Positions 35,768 to 47,839 of a stretch of DNA of 64,000 bases are shown in pieces. Position 1 is the stretch's first letter; each line of letters starts with the position of its first letter. A program made the position numbers and the translations under genes. The stretch comes from Voacanga thouarsii (taxonomy: Eukaryota; Streptophyta; Magnoliopsida; Gentianales; Apocynaceae): contig JANUWF010001719.1 of the NCBI GenBank assembly GCA_026120185.1, forward strand, positions 620,001-684,000. Direction: 5' to 3'. The notes below the pieces were generated by a model, which worked only from the letters and a program-made list of their open reading frames with translations, did no database searches and was not told where the DNA came from.

Positions 35768-38095
35768 ATGTACAATAGCAATGTCTCAATTATAGTCTCC
35801 GACGACACCTCCGATGAGGTGCCCAGGAAATTAAGACCTCGTGTGCAAAGGAAGCATAGAAAATTTGGGGTCCAAGGCAAAACTGAGTTTTCTCGAGAGG
35901 TTATCAAGTGGCTTCTCAAATGGTGGCTGGTTCTACTCTTTCTCCTTGCCGCTGCCCTTTTAGTCTTTGAAGCCTCCCGACTCGGCCTGAAATTGAATCC
36001 ATTCGGCAAAACTTCAAACTGTGACTCAAAAGAAGCCGATTCAATATTTGGACAAGAAACCTCTGGCGAACTTGAATCGTCTAGATCCCACAACCTGAGG
36101 CGTCGACGGCATTACAGAACGTAAACCTTGCACAAAATATTTATTTGTTTATTTATTTATTTATTTATTTATTTTTGGGTTCTGATTACTTCTCTTTGAT
36201 GTGCAAAGTACATATATTTGTCTATGGTAAAGTAAGCTTAGTTATCGTTAAAATTTGTATGTTATTACTTGTATTATCTTCAGTTTACTGTAAAGTTGCT
36301 ATCTTTCTGTAATTTTTTTTTTTTTTTTGGTCCCCTTCTTCTCGTTTTTCCCTCTAGCAGTGGCAGATTAATTAGCTCCAAATTCTTTGCTTTTTCTGGA
36401 GTTAAATTTTAGTGAAATAATATTCCTATAATTGAAAATAAGCTAGTCTGTTTGCTAGTGTGTTCATGATCTTATCTGCTTTGCAATTAGTTGAGTTCTT
36501 AGGAATTGAAAGGAAGCTCTCATTTTGTTACCTTTATTCTTGTTGCATTTGAGTCCTTTTCTTTAGCTTTTTGCTTCTTAGAATGGCTCGGAACTTTATA
36601 AGATCAAGCCCAAATCATATCAGATAATTTAGTTTTGATTTATGTTAATTGCTCTATTATGACATGGAGGTAATCCTTTCTTGATTGTTTTTAGCCAGTT
36701 CTTTTGCTTTAAGATGATTATGTTTCCTTGATTAGCCTTTGATAATTTCTGTTATTTTTACTGCTTGCATGTATTCGTGTTTATAGATGAATGGTTTATT
36801 ATTTCTGGATAGAAAACATGTGGAAAAGGTAGTTCTTTTTTGTGAGTTGTTTCTCTGGCCTGTGGCTTTCCTTTCGGCCCTAGTTAGTTGTACTATTAAG
36901 TGAGTTGTATAGTAAATATTAGACAACAAAATACCTGAATGACGAAATGCATCTATTCCATTGATATGTTTTGATTCTTTGCTTTTCAATGCTTCTCTGC
37001 ATCTCTGTTTTGTTTTTGATTTGTTTTTTATGTTCTTGTTTTCTTAAAATTTCTCTTTCCTATATCTGAATGTGGTAGAATTATAACAGGAAAGGAAAAA
37101 AATAAAGTAGACTTAGAGCTAATTCAAAGAATTATAAACCATTAGGATTTGGAAGGGTTACAATTATGTTAGTTAGTTAATTGTGTACAAGTGTAGACTG
37201 TTTTGTGTATTTGAGTAATCTTTCATGGAAAGGGGCGCCATTGTTTATACGTAGATAATGAATAAGGCAAGTTTTTTGTGTTTAAATATTAATGGTTGGA
37301 TATGCTTTTTATCTATTTTCATTTAAAGAAACAACTAATTACATATTCTTTCAATGTATGATGAGGATACAAAACAAAATGTATCTCTTTTTCTGAATTT
37401 AATGCTACTGTAATGGGAAATCCATATCTTTGCTACTCATAGAGACTCACTGCTTTCAAGATACATTCAATTACAAGATTTCTCTTCCCTAGGTTGATTA
37501 CCCTGTTTGTTAGGAAAACTAAAAAAAATCCTAAGAATCTTATAGTTGTGGTGGGTTGATTTTTATTCCACAATTGAAAAACAAGGGTGCAAGGAAAATA
37601 GAACAACTATCAATCCCTCTACAAGGTGTAACTTACTTGAAAATGTTATGGTTGTGGTGGGTTGATACTTATTTCACAATTGGAAAAATAGGTTGCTCCT
37701 CATTCTGTTATTTGTAGTTGCCATTTTATGCATCATATGTTGTTTTAACACTTTCTCTATACTTTTCCATTGATTCTGGTAATATGTTCTTCACACTTTA
37801 GCCCTTGCCTTACAAGAAGGCTTTTGACTTGATCATTGACTTCCATTTTTTGTCCACTAGATTTTGAAAGCTTAGCAGTAGAAATGATAGATATGTATTT
37901 AATAGTCTTCCACTATCGAAGGATTTGGACATAAAAGAGTCACTACACAAGGCTATTGAAGAACTAGAAAAAACGAATGAATGCTTACAATCCAAGGTGA
38001 ATTTCCTAACATCAGAAGTTAAGGAACTCAAAGGACAAGATGCTTCACATGTTGGTTCTTCTTTATTTTATTTTATATTTGGACTTATGAAGTGA
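35768..38095 (+). CDS. Possible captured host gene with one membrane segment
   Basis: A tentative two-exon model within the CACTA element: exon 1 35768-36120 (donor AGAAC/GTAAAC), exon 2 37876-38095 (acceptor CTTAG), jointly in frame for 190 residues. Exon 1 has an acidic then basic N-terminus (IIVSDDTSDEVPRKLRPRVQ), a hydrophobic segment at about residues 53-72 (WWLVLLFLLAAALLVFEASR) and an Arg-rich end. Exon 2 has a coiled-coil-like stretch (SLHKAIEELEKTNECLQSKV) and a hydrophobic tail. The better-looking acceptor 15 bases upstream would introduce a stop, so the model may be wrong or the gene broken. I do not recognise the family; a type-II membrane anchor of a Golgi enzyme would fit exon 1 but is a guess. 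Confidence 0.35.
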
Positions 38096-38279
38096 AATAT
38101 TGTTTTGAGCTCATTACAAATTGACTTATCTGTTTTTTGTTCCACATCAATGTTTGATGTGGTTGGTTTAGGAAGTGTTTCAAATATGTGAATTATGGAT
38201 ATGGATGTATTTTTTATATGGGTGTACTTTTAATATTATACAGGGTTGGTTTATTAAATATGTGACTTATGATTTATAT

Positions 38280-39048
38280 AGTGCTAATGTAATTTTATTT
38301 ACCAACAGAATATCTATTAGCAATGTTAGTTACCAATAGAAATCTGCAATTGCTTACCAACAGAAATCTATAGGTGCTTATTAATAGGAAATCTGTTGGT
38401 ACTTACTAATAAAAAATTTATTGGCACTTACTAACAGAAATTTGTAAGTGTTTACGAACAGATAATTTGTTGTTATCAGTAATACAACATTTTTCTACTA
38501 TGATATTACCAACCGAATTTTAATTGCTAAGTTACCAACTAATCACCAACTAAATCGTTTGTTGATAATGTATAATATTTACCAACAAAACAAATATGTC
38601 AACTAAGGAATTGTTGAAAAATTACCAACCAAATTACCAACTAAACAATTAATTAAAAAAAATTGCCAACTAAATAAACAGATATACCAACTACGGAATT
38701 GTTGGCAAATTGCCAACAACATTACCAACTAAAATTACCAACAAAATACACAATTCGAAAATTTTCAACGACTTTACCAACGACGTTGTTAGTTTGTTGG
38801 TAACGTAATAAAATTACCAACAAAAAATACTTAACCCCAAAAAAATCATTACCAACTGAAATGTAATGTTACCAACAGTGAAATCTGTTGGTAATTACCA
38901 ACAAATTTAAAAATCTCTTGTTGGTAACACTTTCCAACAGGCGTTTTACCCACGGACCAAATTCTGTTGGTAAACTAGTATTACCAACAGAAATTGGACA
39001 TCTACTAACAGAATTTGACAATTGGTAATCAGTCCCTTTCTAGTAGTA
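38280..39048. repeat. CACTA right subterminal repeats
   Basis: Same TTACCAAC/GTTGGTAA motif family as at the left end, ending with the right terminal inverted repeat. Confidence 0.85.
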
Positions 39049-39205
39049 AACCCTAAATATATACTAAACTATATCCTTTAAGCTAAAACCCGAAACCTTA
39101 TATCCTGAAACCCTAATTACCTGTATGCCCTGATACCCTAAACCCGTATATCTTGAAACCATAAATCCTTAAACCCTATGTGCTAACCCTAAACTATTAA
39201 ACATA
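39049..39205 (+). repeat. Degenerate telomere-like patch, right half
   Basis: AACCCTAAATA, AAACCCGAAACC, GAAACCCTAATTA, GATACCCTAAACCC and similar units. Together with 31868-31999 it forms a continuous patch once the CACTA element is removed. Confidence 0.75.
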
Positions 39206-39269
39206 AACTCAAAAAAATGAATATTTTTCCTTTTTTTTTTCAAAAAATGATTTGAAAAAAATTTTTAAG

Positions 39270-39450
39270 TTAAGTTTAATTTGTAGTAATTAATTATAAT
39301 TAATTTTAAATCTCAATTATTTGTAAAAAATTATTTTATTTGACTTTAGAGTTTTATTATTATTAATTTTGTCTTCAAAGATTCACAATAAATTGAAATT
39401 ATTGTTTTCTTCAATTTTTTAAATATAGATTTAATTTTTTAAATATTAAA
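39270..39450 (+). repeat. AT-rich direct repeat, right of CACTA
   Basis: Partner of 31540-31740 in the same orientation. Confidence 0.5.
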
Positions 39451-39709
39451 TCTCAAATACTTGAAACATAAAATTTAATACATTTAATATTTGTATTTCA
39501 AATTTAGCTTCTATATAAAAAATTGTAAGGATGACTTAATTCTTTTAATCTTTTCATTCAACATTAATTTTTATTTTTCATTTTATTTGAAACTAAAAAT
39601 AATTTGATAATATTCAACTAATTTAAACCAATATTTTTATTTAATTTTTATATAAAACATAATTTAAAATGTGGGACTAGCTTTCATCCATTTATTAGAT
39701 GATTTCAGG

Positions 39710-40900
39710 CACTATAAAAAAAGGAGCAAATACGACGGACTAAAAAACGACGATCATAAATCATCGCAATAGACTATCTAATACGACGACTAACAACCGT
39801 CATATTATATTATAACTTTTTACGACGGTTTAGACAACCGTGGTATAAATCAAGAAAATCCGATGGTTACGTTCAACCGTCATAATAGTTTCAATATAAT
39901 ACGACGGTTAAGCAAAACCGTCGTATAATCAATGGTTTATACGACAGTTTATTAAACCGTCATATTTAGTATTCATTTTATACCCTATCGTACATGTGTC
40001 AAATACGACGGCGTTTGAGCGTCGTTTTTAGTTAGACTAATGTGATGATTTTCGAAATTGTCGTTTTTACTTTAGTAAATACCACCGTTAATTGATAAAC
40101 CATCGTTTATAGTCAACTAATACGACGGTTTCTGCCGTCGTTTTTAGCTCATATTATAAAAAAAAACGTTAAAAAAATTCACTTTTTCTAATTATTTTGT
40201 AATTTAGTCACAATACTTTTCGTAATGATTTTGACACGTTTAATAGTTGGATCATTAATTTGATATCCTGTACTAGAATATTTTCTTACTATTGTTTGTA
40301 TATCCTCGAGTAATGTGGTAAAATGAATCAAACGACCTTCAAGTTTGGTCACTAAACTTATTTTAATTTTATAAATAATCTAATGGTTATAAATAACAAA
40401 CTTGTCAATTAAAAATTTGTATACTTCTTAAGTTTTTATACATTTGTATGAAAGGGCATGAATTTCATTTTATTAGTAGTTATTCTTTTATATATATGTT
40501 TATATGTATCATAATATATCCTTCATTAACTAGTGAGTATATATTAAATTAATATGTTACATAACATAAAAAAAAATTAATTATGAACATACACATATGG
40601 TAATTATACATATATATATATATATATATATATGTAGATATAAATAAAGCAGAAGTAAAAAAAATACTATTTTTGACTTTTTAATTTAATACGACGATTG
40701 ATGTGTAATCGTTGTATCTAGTCATTTAATACAACGGTTATGTTTAACTGTCGTATCTGGCCATTTAATACGATGGCTAACGTCGTATTCAGCAATGCCT
40801 CAGACATATTAATACGACGGTTTAGACATATTAATATGACAGCTCAAACATATTAATTTAGTTTTCCCATATACGACTGTTTATAACCGTCATATCATTT
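39710..40900. repeat. ACGACGG-motif cluster, one-ended CACTA-like remnant
   Basis: It begins CACTATAAAAAAAGG and carries more than fifteen copies of TACGACGGTT-like motifs in both orientations, concentrated at 39730-40150 and 40690-40900. The start and the short subterminal motifs look like a second CACTA family. No matching right terminus was found downstream, so the boundaries are uncertain. Confidence 0.45.
40608..40634. repeat. TA microsatellite
   Basis: A perfect TA run of about 27 bases within the ACGACGG cluster. Confidence 0.9.
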
Positions 40901-42336
40901 AATAAAAAACCCAGAACACATCCATTTTCTGTCCAAATCGGCTTCTTCAAACAAACTTCCGCTTCTCCAACGCGACAGACCCTTTCCTTTTTCTCCATCA
41001 CGATGCCTTCCTTTTTGACTTGTTTCTTCTTCTCCGATGCTCCTCCTTTCTACATTCCGCCTGCTACTGCTGCGATTTCTTCGGCACTCTCCTTTGGCAC
41101 TCTTCACTATACACAAGATACTGCCTTCTTTTCCGGCCCATTTCCGCCTGCTACTGCACTATCTTGACCCCTATGTGTAAGCTTTCAAGCTTATTGAAGA
41201 TTTCTAGGAGCTCGATTGAATTCCAAGTCGAACCTCGACATATTGTTTTCGACAGAGAAGCAAACCGAGCAATTAGGCAATGGTGTTTTTCTCTCCAATG
41301 TGACATTTAAACTTTCGGATCTTTGATTTTACTTTTGAGTTAACAATATTTTAAGAATCGAGTATCTTGAACTATTGAATTCTATTTGTAGTTTGAGGGA
41401 TTAATCATTAAATACCTTGTTATGCTGTCAAGATTGAGCAGAATTTATATTGATTGATATTTGCTACGTTAAATTGTATTGTGGTGTTAGCTGAATTGTT
41501 AACTCATTTCCTTTAGCTACATTGGTAGATTTTTGAGTTGATTTTTTATTGTAGTACTGGGGGAAAAACCAGTCGAGGAATTGCTCCTAGCTCCTCTTTC
41601 TCATAAGAAAGAGACAAAATTCTGGATTGTCAATGCCATAAAAAATGCTCGTTGTCCACTCAAAATTGGGTTTTTAACACCAGCTTGCACCACATGAAAA
41701 ATACTCCTCTTTCTCATGGAAAATGCTTGTTGTCCATTAGTAAATGCTTTTGCCTTATGCTATCAATTGCTTAGACTTGGGGGATTGAATCTTGTTTTGA
41801 TTTTTGAAATGGTAATCATTATAAAATAAAGAGGGGTGTATTGGATGGAATATTCTAGGGGTTGGTTTATCAAATTGGGTAATAGTAACAAGATGATATA
41901 GAATGAATATTTCAATATGGTAAGATGGAAATTTTATCAGTAAAAATATTTTTTTACTATATAAAAAATTATGATTTAATGTATATTTTCTTTCCAATAT
42001 GTAAAAATAAATAGAAAGAATTAATAATTATTTATTGCTTATATTTAAATACTTTATTTGGGAGTTGTGAGTATCCATGTATAAGTATGTTTTTATGCAA
42101 TGAATGTTATTGAATTAAATGAAAAAGATATTTTAAGGTGTGAAAAGGACTTTATCCCATGAAATGACAATTGGGTTCATGAAACAGTAGAAAGAATTTT
42201 CATCATTTCTTAAACAAGAAAATATGTAGGCCAAAAAGAGGGGTTAAGTTTGATGAAGTGTATGGTTTAGATGGCATGTTATTTTCAATGTATGGTATCC
42301 AAAGATGCAGTTAGGAGAAATTCTACGCCTGGATGA
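40901..42336. other. Unannotated region with C/T-rich UTR-like start
   Basis: 40905-41160 is C/T-rich and resembles a plant 5' leader or first exon, with short open frames on both strands, but I recognise no protein. The rest is AT-rich without features. Confidence 0.4.
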
Positions 42337-43425
42337 TGTTAGGGATATGCCCTGGAGTCAATTTGTACTTATACTATTATCGTTATGTATTATGTAATAA
42401 CACGATGCATTTCTTTCCATGAATAGTGCATTTAGTTTTGTAGTCATCAAGTACGTGATTTGACAGTAAACCCTACAATCAATACAATGACTATTCTTAA
42501 ACTATCCTTGATCGATTATTATTAGTGGAACAATAATAAATTAAGATTAGTATGTTTGTGATTTAATGGCTATGTTTTACTAGTTATGAATATATGTGAT
42601 ATCAAGTCAAAATATAAATAAATGTTAGAGAATATTGTATTGGACATGATTCACTATAAAAGTACTTCATAGAACATATCATAAGTACTTTCTAGCCATA
42701 ATGATATTAAAAGTCCTTCGACCTGAATTCATCATAATTTCCTACTTAATAAATTCTATATTTTGACGTTGTCTTTAACTAGATAATAAATTAAACTGCT
42801 GTTGGATATAGAATAAATCAGGGAGACGAATACGATTAATAGTGAAGGAATTTGTCCCTCTCAATTATGGGAGAGATATACATGGGTCATTTGATAAGTT
42901 AGACTGTTAAAATGCATGGTCGTGCTCAAATATATCAATTTGAGATATTGATATCATTTATTTGAACAGTCTACTATGAGATCAAGAAATAATTGATTAA
43001 GCTTAATAAAGATAACATGCTTCGTACCTTATACTTAATCTGGATATCGTGTGACAAAAGAACTAAATATAAAGTTATGGTTTGGTTCAAGAAATCACTG
43101 ATCTTCATTTAACCTGGATAGTTATAATATTTTGTTAGAAATTGCTTATAACTTGTGGGCCATTTAAATGTGATTTGGGTACACTGCCAGTGTTAAATGA
43201 ACCTATAAGGTCATACAATAAGCGAACTCGTTAGGTTATTTTTCTGGTAACCAAATTCGATGAATCTGAAAATATATCTAAGTTAATCGAACCTAGAAAA
43301 TTGGGCAAATACAATAAATCTGGAAATATGTCCACATTCGATGTATCTAAATGATATCCAGATTGTAAGAATCTGACTTGGTAAATTAATTAGTTAAATT
43401 ATCAAGATAATGGCGAATCCTATCA
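42337..43425 (+). repeat. Solo-LTR candidate (copia type)
   Basis: It starts TGTTAGGGATATGCCCTGG, a form common at copia LTR starts, and ends GCGAATCCTATCA. No second copy, internal sequence or matching 5-bp duplication is visible (GATGA left, TATTT right), so it may be a decayed solo LTR or a truncated end abutting the Sirevirus-type element. Confidence 0.4.
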
Positions 43426-43453
43426 TATTTGTTTTAATTTAATTTGAATTTAG

Positions 43454-44620
43454 AGAAAAAATAGAACATTGCAAGAAATGGCAAGATCAATGCTTTGTGA
43501 AAACTCCATTCCAAAATATTTTTGGGCTAAAGCTGTGAATACAACTTGCTATATTATCAATCGTGCCAAGTGAAGACCCTTTATAAAAACAAAAACTCCC
43601 TTTGAACTCATATTTGACAAAGTTTCATCCATTGCCTACTTTAAAGTTTTTGGGTGCAAATGTTTTGTCCTCAATACTCAAGACAAACTTAAAAAATTTG
43701 ATAGCAAATCTGATGAGATTATATTTTTTGGATATTCTTTCAACAAAAAGGCATATAGAGTGTACCATAAAAGAACTCTATGTGTAGAAGAATCCATACA
43801 TGTTGTATTTGATGAATCAAATATATATTATTCTAGAAATGATGATGATGATATAGAAATCACAAAAGAAAATAGCAGTGGTAGTACAAGACTCCATCAC
43901 TTGACATTCATACCAAAGAAGAGAAATTAGAAGAAAAACGAGCTGAAAAAAAATAAACAAAGAATTGAAGAGCCCACGAATCAAGACTTGCCAAAAGATT
44001 GGGAGTACAAAACTGTCCATCCAAAAGAACAAATCATTTGTGATCCTAGCTGCGAAGTCAAAACTAGATGGTATTTTATTGATAATTTTGCTCTATTTTC
44101 TAGCACTGAACCTAATTGTATTGGTGTAGCCTTACATGATAAATTTTGGATTATGGTCATGCAGGAAAAGTTGAACCAATTTAAAAGAAATCAAATTTGA
44201 AAACTTATCCTTAGACCACTTGAAGTGAATTTTCAAAAACAAACTTAATGAGCATGTCATTGTTATTAGAAATAAAGCCAGATTAGTTGCCCAAAGATTC
44301 AATCAAGAAGGGGGCATTGGTTACGATAAAATTTTTGCTCCCGTTGCTCGGTTAGAATCAATAAGAATGTTACTTGCGTTTGCATCTTTTAAATGTTTTA
44401 TACTCTACCAAATGGATGTCAAAAGTACTTTCTTAAATAGTTTTATTGAAGAAGAAGTATATGTAGAACAATCTCCTAGTTTTTTTCATGAACGTTTTCT
44501 AAACTATGTCTTTAAACTCTACAAAGTCCTTTATGGTATTAAACAAGCTCTAAGAATATGGTATGAAAGACTTAGTAGTTTTCTTCTTTCAAAAAGTTTT
44601 TCAAGAGGCTTAATTGATAC
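43454..44620 (+). pseudogene. Sirevirus-type integrase C-terminus and RT N-terminus
   Basis: Integrase from RKNRTLQEMARSMLCENS through FWAKAVNTTCYIINRAK (then a stop), TPFELIFDKVSSIAYFKVFG, FFGYSFNKKAYRVYHKRTLC and EESIHVVFDESN. Then a degenerate linker and RT at about 44240-44620 (KARLVAQRFNQEGGIGYDKIFAPVARLES, YQMDVKSTFLN, LYKVLYGIKQALRIWYERL). It ends at LID where the hAT element begins. Confidence 0.87.
44613..44620. repeat. hAT target duplication, left
   Basis: ATTGATAC, identical to 46361-46368. Confidence 0.9.
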
Positions 44621-46360
44621 TAGGGATGGCAATTTTCTCGCATAAATTAGGGACCTGGCCCGGTTGGGCCGGAGATTCACCGATTTAAGGGGGGCCGGGG
44701 CCGGGGGAGGGCTCTACACCTCGGCCCGCTAGGCGGGGCCAGGCCGGGGACAAGGATAGCATGATTCCCGGCCCGCCCAGCCCAACCCCGCTCCTGGCCC
44801 GGCCGGCCCGCATAGTGTATATGTATAAAAATTATAATTTATATTATATATATACAATAATTATATATAGTATATGTAAAAATAAAATATATACATACTA
44901 TATAGTATGTGTATATATTTATATACATAGTATATATATTAATTATATAATGTATGTGTATATATGTCTTGTACTATATCTATTTAACCATGATAAGGTA
45001 AAATATGTCTTTTTCTATAAAATTAAAGATTCTTATGTGAGATAATAATATACCTATATTAATAAATTTGTAATTTTAATACACTAACAAATAACATGCT
45101 AACAAATAATATAGTAGTTGGGATAGTAAAGCACTATGATATTTAATTTTTTATTGATATTCTAAACATTATAATCTTTTTATAAATTTTAATTGGTATT
45201 AATAATATTATTTTATATATTACTCCATAATTTATTTATTCTTATTTCTCTAATATTAAAAAATATTATTTATTTATTCTTATTTCTCTAATACTGTAAA
45301 CATTATATATTTTTTAATCTTCTTAAATAATTTGACTAAGAGTATGTTAGATAATTTTATTCATAAAAATTATTATTCATAGATTTTTTTTTATTATTGT
45401 ATATGTATTTAAAAATACATTTATGAAATAGTTACAATTAAGGGGAAAAAATGAATGAGAAATTAAGACTGACATTGTAAAGCGGCATGAATATAAGTTT
45501 GTTTCTCAAATAATTAAAGGTCTTGAGAGGCACAAGCAAAAAATGCTTGGTTTATAAACTTATATCCTTAGAGTCATTACTTATTTTAAAATTATGTTAT
45601 CATTTGCAAATTATGATTATATTGTATCTCATATTACAATTCGAATTTTATTTATCTTGAATTAATATTTTAACTTTAATTTTTTTTCTCACAAAGATAA
45701 GATAAAAAATAGAATAAGAAAAAAAATTAGAATACAAATGGTAATAATATAAGATTTGACTATAATTTAAGATGACAATGATAAATTTGATAAAAATATA
45801 AATATTTGTGTGAATAAAAGTTTGTTCAACATCAATGAGTATTTGTTCTGTTAGAAATAGAATAAAGTTGAATTTATTCGAAATACAACTTCGTTCAAGA
45901 TTGATTAGTATTTGTTGGATTAGTAATTGAACATACTTAAACTTATTTGCAAATTTTTTATTTCATTCGATTATCAAATAAAATATCTCACATTAACACA
46001 CAAGTATATATTATTTCTAAATTAAATCTTGATATTAGTAGTACTTATTTAGAATTTATTTATATTTACTTTTTTCTGCTAAGAAAATATAAATTTTTAT
46101 TTTTATAAAATTTCAAATTTTATTTAGATTTAAATTTTTTTGTTAGGCCGAAATCGGGATTGGGTCGAAATCGGGCCCCCGCATCCCCGGTTCCTCGCTG
46201 GGTCGGGATCGGGGATTATTTTATCCCCGATGGGCCGAGGGCGGGGATCCTCACCTTTCCCCGTGTTGGGGACATGCCGGGGGCGGAGATACGGGGGGAA
46301 TGCGGGGGCGGGGCCGGGATTTCTAATCCCCGGCCCGCCCGAGCCCAATTGCCATCTTTA
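44621..46360. mobile_element. Non-autonomous hAT element with GC-rich ends
   Basis: Bounded by the 8-bp duplication ATTGATAC; terminal inverted repeats TAGGGATGGCAATT and (complemented) TAAAGATGGCAATT. The outer ~200 bases at each end are extremely GC-rich with GGGCCGGGGCC/CCCCGGC runs, while the 1.3-kb core is AT-rich with TA-rich microsatellite stretches near 44850-44950. No transposase is recognisable. Precise removal rejoins the Sirevirus RT reading frame (LIDT then TLFIKSK). Open frames over the GC-rich ends are composition artefacts. Confidence 0.9.
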
Positions 46361-46368
46361 ATTGATAC
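46361..46368. repeat. hAT target duplication, right
   Basis: ATTGATAC, identical to 44613-44620. Confidence 0.9.
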
Positions 46369-47360
46369 CACATTATTTATCAAATCTAAAAATTTTAATG
46401 ATATCTTAATTGTACAAACATATGCTGATGATATTATTTTTTGAAGTACTAATGATTCCTTGTACAAGAAATTTGCCAAGACAATAAAGCAAAAGTTTGA
46501 AATGAGCATGATGGGAGAACTTAATTTCTTCTTCAGTTTTCAAATCAAGCAAACCAAAAATGGAATTTTCTTAAATCAAGTTAAGTATGCCAAGGAACTA
46601 ATCAAAAGGTTTGGTATAAATGAAGCAAAAGAAATAAATACACCTATGATCACATCGTTAAAACTTGATAAAGATGAAAGAGGTAAGAAAGTGGATAAAT
46701 CTAAATATAGAGGTATGATCGGAAGTCTCCTTTATTTTACTACTAGCCGGTCTGACATTATGTTCTCAGTGTGTCTTTGTGCTCGATTTCAACCATGTCT
46801 AAAGGAATCTCATCTATGTGCTGTAAAACGTATCATTAGATACTTAATTGGAACATATAATTATGGCTTATGGTATCCCTGATCTAATTCATTTGATCTT
46901 ATAGGATACATGGAAGCCGACTATGCCAAGTGCAAAGTTGAGAGAAAAAGCACCAGTAGACACTGTCAGTTTCTTAGACACTCTCTTGTCTCTTGGTTCA
47001 GCAAGAAGTAAGCTTGTCTCTCTCTCTCAACAACTTAGGCAGAATATATTGCTGCAGGGAGTTGCTGTGTGCAAATTTTGTAGATGAAAAACACTTTACT
47101 TGACTTTTGTTTAAATTTTAATTGCGTGCCTATCCTATATGATAATACTAGTACTATCAATCTGACAAAAAATCCTATCCAGCATTTTAGAACTAAGAAC
47201 ATTAAAATTAAGCATCATTTTATTAGAGATCACATGCCTAAGGGTGATGTGTGTAGAGTATATTCCAACTGATGAACAACTTACAAATATTTTCACTAAA
47301 CCTCTGATCGAAGATAAATTTAATCATCTACGAAGAGGTTTGGAAATTACCAAAATTATG
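46369..47360 (+). pseudogene. Sirevirus-type RT C-terminus and RNase H
   Basis: It resumes the RT: TLFIKSKNFNDILIVQTYADD (catalytic YADD intact) followed by a stop where GS is expected, FEMSMMGELNFFFSFQIKQT, ELIKRFGINEAKEINTPM, KSKYRGMIGSLLYF. RNase H: GYMEADYAKCKVERKSTS, SLVSWFSKK then stop, AEYIAAGSCC, DNTSTINL, KHHFIRDHMPKGDV. The C-terminus is out of frame. Confidence 0.88.
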
Positions 47361-47839
47361 TAACTAACAATTTTGCCTATGATTTATTTGTTCATTGTTG
47401 CAGAACTTCTGAAGATACACTCTTCGGATGGTGGTTTTGGATGTAATATCTGAGAAACATGAATCCAAAATCCCCTCGATAAAATATCTCTCGATCAATT
47501 TTTGGACGAATAAATTTGGACTTAGCCTGAGTTCAAAATAGCAGCAGCCCAAAATCGTGTAAAGCCCACATTTTTTTAAAAAATATTCGGATGAATAAAG
47601 TGGGTAAACTTTTTGAATTTTCAACATGTCTGCGCTTTTCAAAAAGGCTCAGCCTATCTTTGATGTAATCTTTGTTGATTGTACTTATCTACTCAAGAAC
47701 CTAGGAAATCACAAAAAATGATTACTTTTCTCTTTCTTTGAAATTTGAAACCGTCATTGATCTCTCTACTTCTTTCTCACTTTGTATCTTCATCCTCTCT
47801 ACTGAAACAAAAATTTCTCATCTTCTTCTCGCTACTGTC

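Larger units (their letters stand above)
32000..39048. mobile_element. CACTA (En/Spm-like) element, 7.0 kb, non-autonomous
   Basis: The left end starts CACTACTAGAAAAAGG and the right end finishes CCCTTTCTAGTAGTA; about 27 bases form an imperfect terminal inverted repeat including GATTACCAA. Both ends carry dense subterminal TTACCAAC/GTTGGTAA motifs, typical of CACTA elements. TAA precedes the left end and a TAA overlaps the right end, consistent with a 3-bp duplication if the last two bases were lost. No transposase is recognisable. The interior holds a ~150-bp tandem array and a possible host-derived gene. It is inserted in telomere-like sequence. Confidence 0.85.

Noticed and set aside
35596..36093. 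A 165-codon minus-strand open frame
   Set aside because: It overlaps the plus-strand candidate exon at 35768, whose membrane segment and splice donor make the plus strand more plausible; not fully excluded.
43817..44032. Minus-strand hydrophobic open frame
   Set aside because: It is antisense to the Sirevirus integrase-RT linker and has no similarity of its own.
46140..46509. Several overlapping open frames rich in Pro, Gly and Arg on both strands
   Set aside because: They lie over the GC-rich end of the hAT element; open frames on both strands reflect composition, not coding.
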